Assembly (NCBI RefSeq): GCF_000295955.2
Contig: NZ_ALXE01000051.1
Location: 23,914 to 87,913 of the forward strand
Direction of reading: 5' to 3'
DNA from: Pantoea sp. A4
GTDB lineage: Bacteria > Pseudomonadota > Gammaproteobacteria > Enterobacterales > Enterobacteriaceae
DNA length: 64,000 nucleotides
The notes below the pieces were generated by a model. It worked only from the letters and a program-made list of their open reading frames with translations, did no database searches and was not told the DNA's origin. A program made the translations under genes and the position numbers. This document shows, piece after piece, positions 60,356-64,000 of the stretch (position 1 is the stretch's first letter; each line of letters opens with the position of its first letter).

Positions 60356-61768
60356 ATGAAAAAGACATTTCCTACTGATTTTCTCTGGGGCGGTGCGGTT
60401 GCAGCTAACCAGGTTGAAGGTGCTTTTAACGTGGCGGGTAAAGGCCTTTCCACGTCAGACTATCAGACGCGCGGCCTGCTCTATCCCCCCACAGAACGAG
60501 CAGCCGGTGAGTTGTACATCAAAGACGTTGCCAGTGACTTCTACCATCGCTATCCCGAAGATATTGCCCTGTTTGCCGAAATGGGATTTAAAACCCTGCG
60601 CACCTCGATAGCCTGGACACGTATCTACCCTAACGGTGACGAAACCACGCCGAATGAAGCCGGGCTGGCCTTTTACGATGCCTTGTTCGATGAAATGCTC
60701 AAGTACAACATTCAGCCACTGATTACGCTTTCCCACTACGAGATGCCTTACCATCTGGCGAAAAACCTGGGCGGATGGGGAAACCGGCAGACGATTACCT
60801 TTTTCGAACGCTATGCCACCACGGTATTTGAACGCTATCAGCACAAGGTCAAATGGTGGCTGACCTTTAATGAAATCAACGCCGCGCTGTTCGCACATTT
60901 CGGGCCGCTGGGCCTGCCGGAAGGCAGTAGCCCGCAGGAAGTTTATCAGGCGGTCCACCATCAACTGGTCGCCAGCGCGCGCGTGGTCAAAGCCTGCCAT
61001 CGTATTATCCCGGATGCAAAAATTGGCAACATGGTGGCGGCCATGCCGCAATACCCGCTGACCTGCCATCCTGACGATGTGCTGGAAGCGCAGCGTAAAG
61101 AGCGAGAGTGGCTATTCTTCTTCGACGTTCAGGCGCGCGGTGAGTACCCCAGCTTTATGGTGCGTCACTTTGAACAGCAAAACGTCCTGCTGGAAATCAC
61201 CCATCAGGATCGGGAAGACCTGCGCGAAACGGTGGATTTCCTCTCCTTCAGCTATTACATGAGCAGCTGCGCCAGTGCCGATCCAGAGCAGCATAAAGTC
61301 ACTGGTAATATTTTAAATCTGATTACTAACCCGCATTTAAAAGCGTCGGAATGGGGCTGGCAAATCGATCCGGCTGGCATCCGCTATCTGCTGAATATGC
61401 TCTGGGATCGCTATCAGAAACCGCTGTTTATCGTCGAAAACGGGCTGGGGGCAAAAGACCGGATTGAGGAGGATGGCAGCATCCGCGACGACTACCGCAT
61501 TGCCTACCTGAATGACCATCTGGTTCAGGTCCGCGAAGCGATTGCCGATGGCGCACAGGTTCTGGGTTACACCAGCTGGGGCGCAATTGATCTGGTCAGC
61601 GCATCAACGGCAGAAATGTCAAAGCGTTACGGCTACATCTATGTAGACCGCGACGATCGGGGACAGGGCACCCTGCAACGCCATCGCAAACAGAGCTTTG
61701 GCTGGTATCAGCAGGTGATTGCCAGCGCCGGTGCCAATCTGGTGCAGGGAGATAAAAATGCGCAATAA
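60356..61768 (+). CDS. 6-phospho-beta-glucosidase (GH1)
   Basis: Cytoplasmic glycoside hydrolase family 1 enzyme, 470 residues, cleaving the phosphorylated glucoside made by the PTS. Acid/base Glu173 is in LTFNEINA and the nucleophile Glu361 in IVENGLG. The N-terminal FPTDFLWGGAVAANQVEGAF is the family signature, and the phosphate-binding loop region near SKRYGYIYVDRDD is that of 6-phospho enzymes (BglA/BglB/AscB). GAGGA precedes the ATG. It overlaps the porin gene by 11 bp. Confidence 0.93.
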   Translation: MKKTFPTDFLWGGAVAANQVEGAFNVAGKGLSTSDYQTRGLLYPPTERAAGELYIKDVASDFYHRYPEDIALFAEMGFKTLRTSIAWTRIYPNGDETTPNEAGLAFYDALFDEMLKYNIQPLITLSHYEMPYHLAKNLGGWGNRQTITFFERYATTVFERYQHKVKWWLTFNEINAALFAHFGPLGLPEGSSPQEVYQAVHHQLVASARVVKACHRIIPDAKIGNMVAAMPQYPLTCHPDDVLEAQRKEREWLFFFDVQARGEYPSFMVRHFEQQNVLLEITHQDREDLRETVDFLSFSYYMSSCASADPEQHKVTGNILNLITNPHLKASEWGWQIDPAGIRYLLNMLWDRYQKPLFIVENGLGAKDRIEEDGSIRDDYRIAYLNDHLVQVREAIADGAQVLGYTSWGAIDLVSASTAEMSKRYGYIYVDRDDRGQGTLQRHRKQSFGWYQQVIASAGANLVQGDKNAQ

Positions 61769-63041
61769 GCTGCTGCTGACGTCACTGCTGCTGTCGTTGG
61801 CACCCCTGACGCAGGCCGCTGATGACTGTTCCCGGTTCGATAAAATGCTGCCGAAAGGACCAGAGACGCCCACTATTGGTTCAGTCTGTGACACCATCTC
61901 CCCCGAATGGGGGGGACTTCGTCAGGATATGGCCGATTATGGCTTATACGCTCAGGTGCAGCTGTTAACCAACCTGACCTATGATGTGGCCGGTAACTGG
62001 AAAAATGAGCCGAATTATGTGGGTCAGAGATTGACCACCGGCAACGCCCTAAGCGCAGATCTCACTTGGGATCTGGCGCGTATTGGCATGGGCGAGGGTG
62101 CCCAGCTGCACCTTGGCGCGATGTACGCCTATAACAATTTCAAAGGCAACGGTCAGGACGGGCATGTTGCCATCAGCGATCTGTCTGTCTATCAGCCTTT
62201 ATTCAACAACCGGGTGATCCTGCATTACGGCTATTCGGCCTGGCTGACGCATTTCTACGGGCTGTATCTTGGCAGCAGTACCGCGTCTTCGGCGCTTGGA
62301 CCCACCAGCGTGATGCTGAGTCAGGCTGGGTTGACCAGCCTGAAGCCCAGCCCAGGTATGGATATTCGTTTTCAGTCTGAGGATCAGCGCTGGTACGATC
62401 ATATTGGTGTGGCCCGCAGCCAAAGCTCGGACGGGCTGCGAGCGGATTCGAAATACAATACTTACGGACTGCGCTGGCAGGTCCCGAACGCAGGAACGCT
62501 GTTAATAAACGAAATCGGTTATCGCGTTAATGCCAGCGAGTCAGAACACATGACGTGGCTGCGCGGCGGGTCGGTCTACAATAAGACACCGTACTTCGAC
62601 TACAACACCGAGCAGGATAAGAAGGAAACCTGGTCTCACTACCTGGCGGCCACTCATCAGCTCAGCCAACCGGATGCCAGTATGCCGTTCAGAGGATGGT
62701 ATATTGACGGAAAAACAAACTATGCACCGCAGGATCGCAATGTCTTCACGCAGGACGCTTCGCTGACGCTGTTCAGTATTGGTCCGTTTGATAGCCGTCC
62801 AATGGATATGCTGTCGTTTGGCCTGGCCTGGAATAAATTCAGCAAGGATGCGAAGGCGTATTACGAACGGCACGGCAGCAGTGCAGAGAGCTACAGCACT
62901 ACGGCTTCAACCGCCTATACGCTGCGCGTCAGCAATGGCGTGTACTGGACCAATCAACTGGCATGGACGCATCATCCCTCCGTCACCCCTAAAGAGGACG
63001 ATGCGTGGAACCTACTAACGCAGATTGTAATTAATCTGTAG
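61758..63041 (+). CDS. Carbohydrate-selective porin (OprB family)
   Basis: Outer-membrane beta-barrel for sugar entry, 427 residues with a signal peptide (1-20, ending TQA). It lacks the coiled coil of ScrY/BglH N-termini; PEWGGLRQDMADYGLYAQVQLL and repeated amphipathic strands ending in IVINL, with the last residue hydrophobic (Leu) rather than Phe, fit the OprB group. GGGAGA precedes ATG 61758, inside the 3' end of the hydrolase gene. Last gene of the operon, supplying the outer-membrane step for the PTS substrate. Confidence 0.88.
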   Translation: MRNKLLLTSLLLSLAPLTQAADDCSRFDKMLPKGPETPTIGSVCDTISPEWGGLRQDMADYGLYAQVQLLTNLTYDVAGNWKNEPNYVGQRLTTGNALSADLTWDLARIGMGEGAQLHLGAMYAYNNFKGNGQDGHVAISDLSVYQPLFNNRVILHYGYSAWLTHFYGLYLGSSTASSALGPTSVMLSQAGLTSLKPSPGMDIRFQSEDQRWYDHIGVARSQSSDGLRADSKYNTYGLRWQVPNAGTLLINEIGYRVNASESEHMTWLRGGSVYNKTPYFDYNTEQDKKETWSHYLAATHQLSQPDASMPFRGWYIDGKTNYAPQDRNVFTQDASLTLFSIGPFDSRPMDMLSFGLAWNKFSKDAKAYYERHGSSAESYSTTASTAYTLRVSNGVYWTNQLAWTHHPSVTPKEDDAWNLLTQIVINL

Positions 63042-63062
63042 GCATCAAACCCCGTTTATGTG

Positions 63063-63107
63063 GATACCGCCCCAGCACCAGTACAGTGTGCCGCTGAGGG
63101 CGGTATC
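63063..63107 (+). terminator. Inverted repeat after the porin gene
   Basis: Arms GATACCGCCC (63063-63072) and GGGCGGTATC (63098-63107), perfect 10 bp with a 25-base loop. A second hairpin, GGCAGCCC-G-GGGCTGCC (63164-63180), follows 57 bp later. One or both probably end the operon and the convergent gene; neither has a clear T tract. Confidence 0.5.
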
Positions 63108-63187
63108 AGTCCGCATGTCGGTGGGTAATGCTTGACTAGCGGCTTGTCCTGGCGATGTTTTCAGGCAGCCCGGGGCTGCCAGTGTGT

Positions 63188-63727
63188 TTAGGGTTCAGGT
63201 AGCCAAACCTCGGCTTCGCTATCGTCGGGGTAATAATAGCCATTGGGGATGGATTGCAGCTCTATCAGGCTACCCCAGGGGGTTTGAAAGTATACGCTGG
63301 CATTCTCTTCGGTATCTTCGTGGCGTGAATTTCCATGGACCTCAGAAAGAAATTTACCGCCCGCGGCTTTTACGCTTTCTATCGCGTAATGAATATCGTC
63401 CACGTACAGCGAAATGTGGTTCCAGCCCACATCCTGAAGCCTGGCGGGTTGTTTTTGTTCCTGACTGACTATCTCAAACAGCTCCAGGTTGGGGCCATTC
63501 CCAATCCGCAGTAAGCGTTGTTTGATAATCATTGAGCCTGATGTGAGGCCCAGTTGCCGCTCAGTATCAGCCCCTTTTCTGGGAGGATCGTTGTCTGTGA
63601 GGCCGTTATAGACAAATTTCGCGTCCAACGCTTGCTGCAAAAATTCAGTGGCCTGTTGCAGGTCTGGAACGGTTAGCCCAACGTGGTTGATACCTCGGCT
63701 CAAAGGGCGCTTCCTTTTATTTTCCAT
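63188..63727 (-). CDS. Glyoxalase/bleomycin-resistance (VOC) family protein
   Basis: Vicinal-oxygen-chelate fold protein, 179 residues. GINHVGLTVPDLQQATEFLQQAL starts the first beta-alpha-beta module with the metal His; VGWNHISLYVDDIHYAIES starts the second, and VYFQTPWGSLIELQSIP ends it with the metal Glu. It could be a lyase, dioxygenase or thiol transferase; the substrate is not evident. GGAGG precedes the ATG at 63727. The gene has no obvious partner. Confidence 0.82.
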   Translation of the reverse strand: MENKRKRPLSRGINHVGLTVPDLQQATEFLQQALDAKFVYNGLTDNDPPRKGADTERQLGLTSGSMIIKQRLLRIGNGPNLELFEIVSQEQKQPARLQDVGWNHISLYVDDIHYAIESVKAAGGKFLSEVHGNSRHEDTEENASVYFQTPWGSLIELQSIPNGYYYPDDSEAEVWLPEP

Positions 63728-63826
63728 ACTTATCCTCCAGTTAGAAACGTAGTGGTTCCTACAGAGGGTAGTTCCTTTTCAGCCAATGTGCTGGATCTGG
63801 ACGAAGGTGTTGCTCGCAGCAGACTT

Positions 63827-63867
63827 TCCCTCACCCCAGCCCTCTCCCACAAGCGGGAGAGGGAGCT
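63827..63867. repeat. Interspersed hairpin repeat
   Basis: The stretch beginning TCCCTCACCCCAGC contains perfect arms CCCTCTCCC (63840-63848) and GGGAGAGGG (63855-63863) around loop ACAAGC. This GC-rich hairpin is a common intergenic repeat in Gammaproteobacteria in my experience; copy number cannot be judged from one window. Confidence 0.6.
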
Positions 63868-63910
63868 CGATCGGCAATAAATGTGAGTTGGGAAGCCACA
63901 AACCGCACGG

Positions 63911-64000
63911 ACGATGTTCCGCACATTACTGACATGAAGGCACGAACGATGTCCCGCACCTCACTAACATGAAGGCACAAACGATGTCCCGCACATCACT
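63911..64000. repeat. 35-bp tandem repeats reaching the right edge
   Basis: Units start at 63911, 63946 and 63981 with an exact 35-bp period; each opens ACGATGTYCCGCAC and contains an ACATGAAGGCAC segment. Units differ at a few positions. The array is cut by the end of the window, so total length is unknown. No coding frame is evident. Confidence 0.85.

Noticed and set aside
63911..64000. CRISPR array
   Set aside because: The 35-bp units are contiguous with no unique spacers and no cas genes are in the window.
1..64000. tRNA, rRNA, prophage, integrase or insertion sequence
   Set aside because: No cloverleaf, rRNA, transposase or integrase sequence and no flanking direct repeats were seen on either strand.

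Overview
The window is chromosomal DNA of an enterobacterium, most likely a plant- or environment-associated member of Erwiniaceae such as Pantoea. The basis is near-colinear E. coli/Salmonella core genes (aldA, rha, sotB, cybB, ynfM/ynfL/mlc, ynfABD, ydfG, dcp, katE) interleaved with accessory sugar-oxidation and efflux genes. The genus is an inference from gene content. I see no rRNA, tRNA, CRISPR array or insertion sequence.

Layout: (1) 1-8.6 kb, a complete L-rhamnose locus (aldA, rhaT, rhaRS, rhaBADM). Four promoter regions share one operator geometry. (2) 8.6-14.5 kb, sotB, cybB, a small Cys/His protein, the divergent ynfM-ynfL pair and the glucose repressor gene mlc with its own Mlc box and a CRP site. 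(3) 14.7-28.3 kb, an NCS2 purine permease, a four-gene osmoprotectant ABC transporter in the same neighbourhood as Salmonella osmU, a DHA2 efflux pump, ynfD, ynfB, ynfA, ydfG, guanine deaminase, dcp and urate hydroxylase hpxO. (4) 28.6-36.1 kb, a YheO/DauR-type regulator with a PLP dehydratase, then a LacI regulator divergent from a three-subunit membrane gluconate/ketogluconate dehydrogenase. (5) 36.1-42.7 kb, a stress block (chaB, a small hydrophilic protein, a PfpI remnant, a YghA-type reductase, katE) and a decayed phosphoketolase gene. (6) 42.8-57.5 kb, an accessory patchwork of regulators, MFS pumps, acetyltransferases and small catabolic enzymes, with a broken monoamine oxidase. (7) 57.7-63.0 kb, a beta-glucoside PTS operon with antiterminator, RNA antiterminator site, EIIBC, 6-phospho-beta-glucosidase and porin. 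(8) At the right edge, a glyoxalase-fold gene, an interspersed hairpin repeat and 35-bp tandem repeats.

The most interesting reading is regulatory. Three separated purine genes (NCS2 permease, guaD, hpxO) each have a GG-N10-GC sigma-54 promoter, and two of them have TGCAC-N7-GTGCA sites of NtrC type about 170-200 bp upstream. This suggests a dispersed nitrogen-scavenging purine regulon; guaD also has a consensus PurR box. A second result is that aldA, rhaT and rhaBAD share an identical CRP-plus-RhaS layout. All operator assignments come from reading the sequence and have not been tested by a matrix search.
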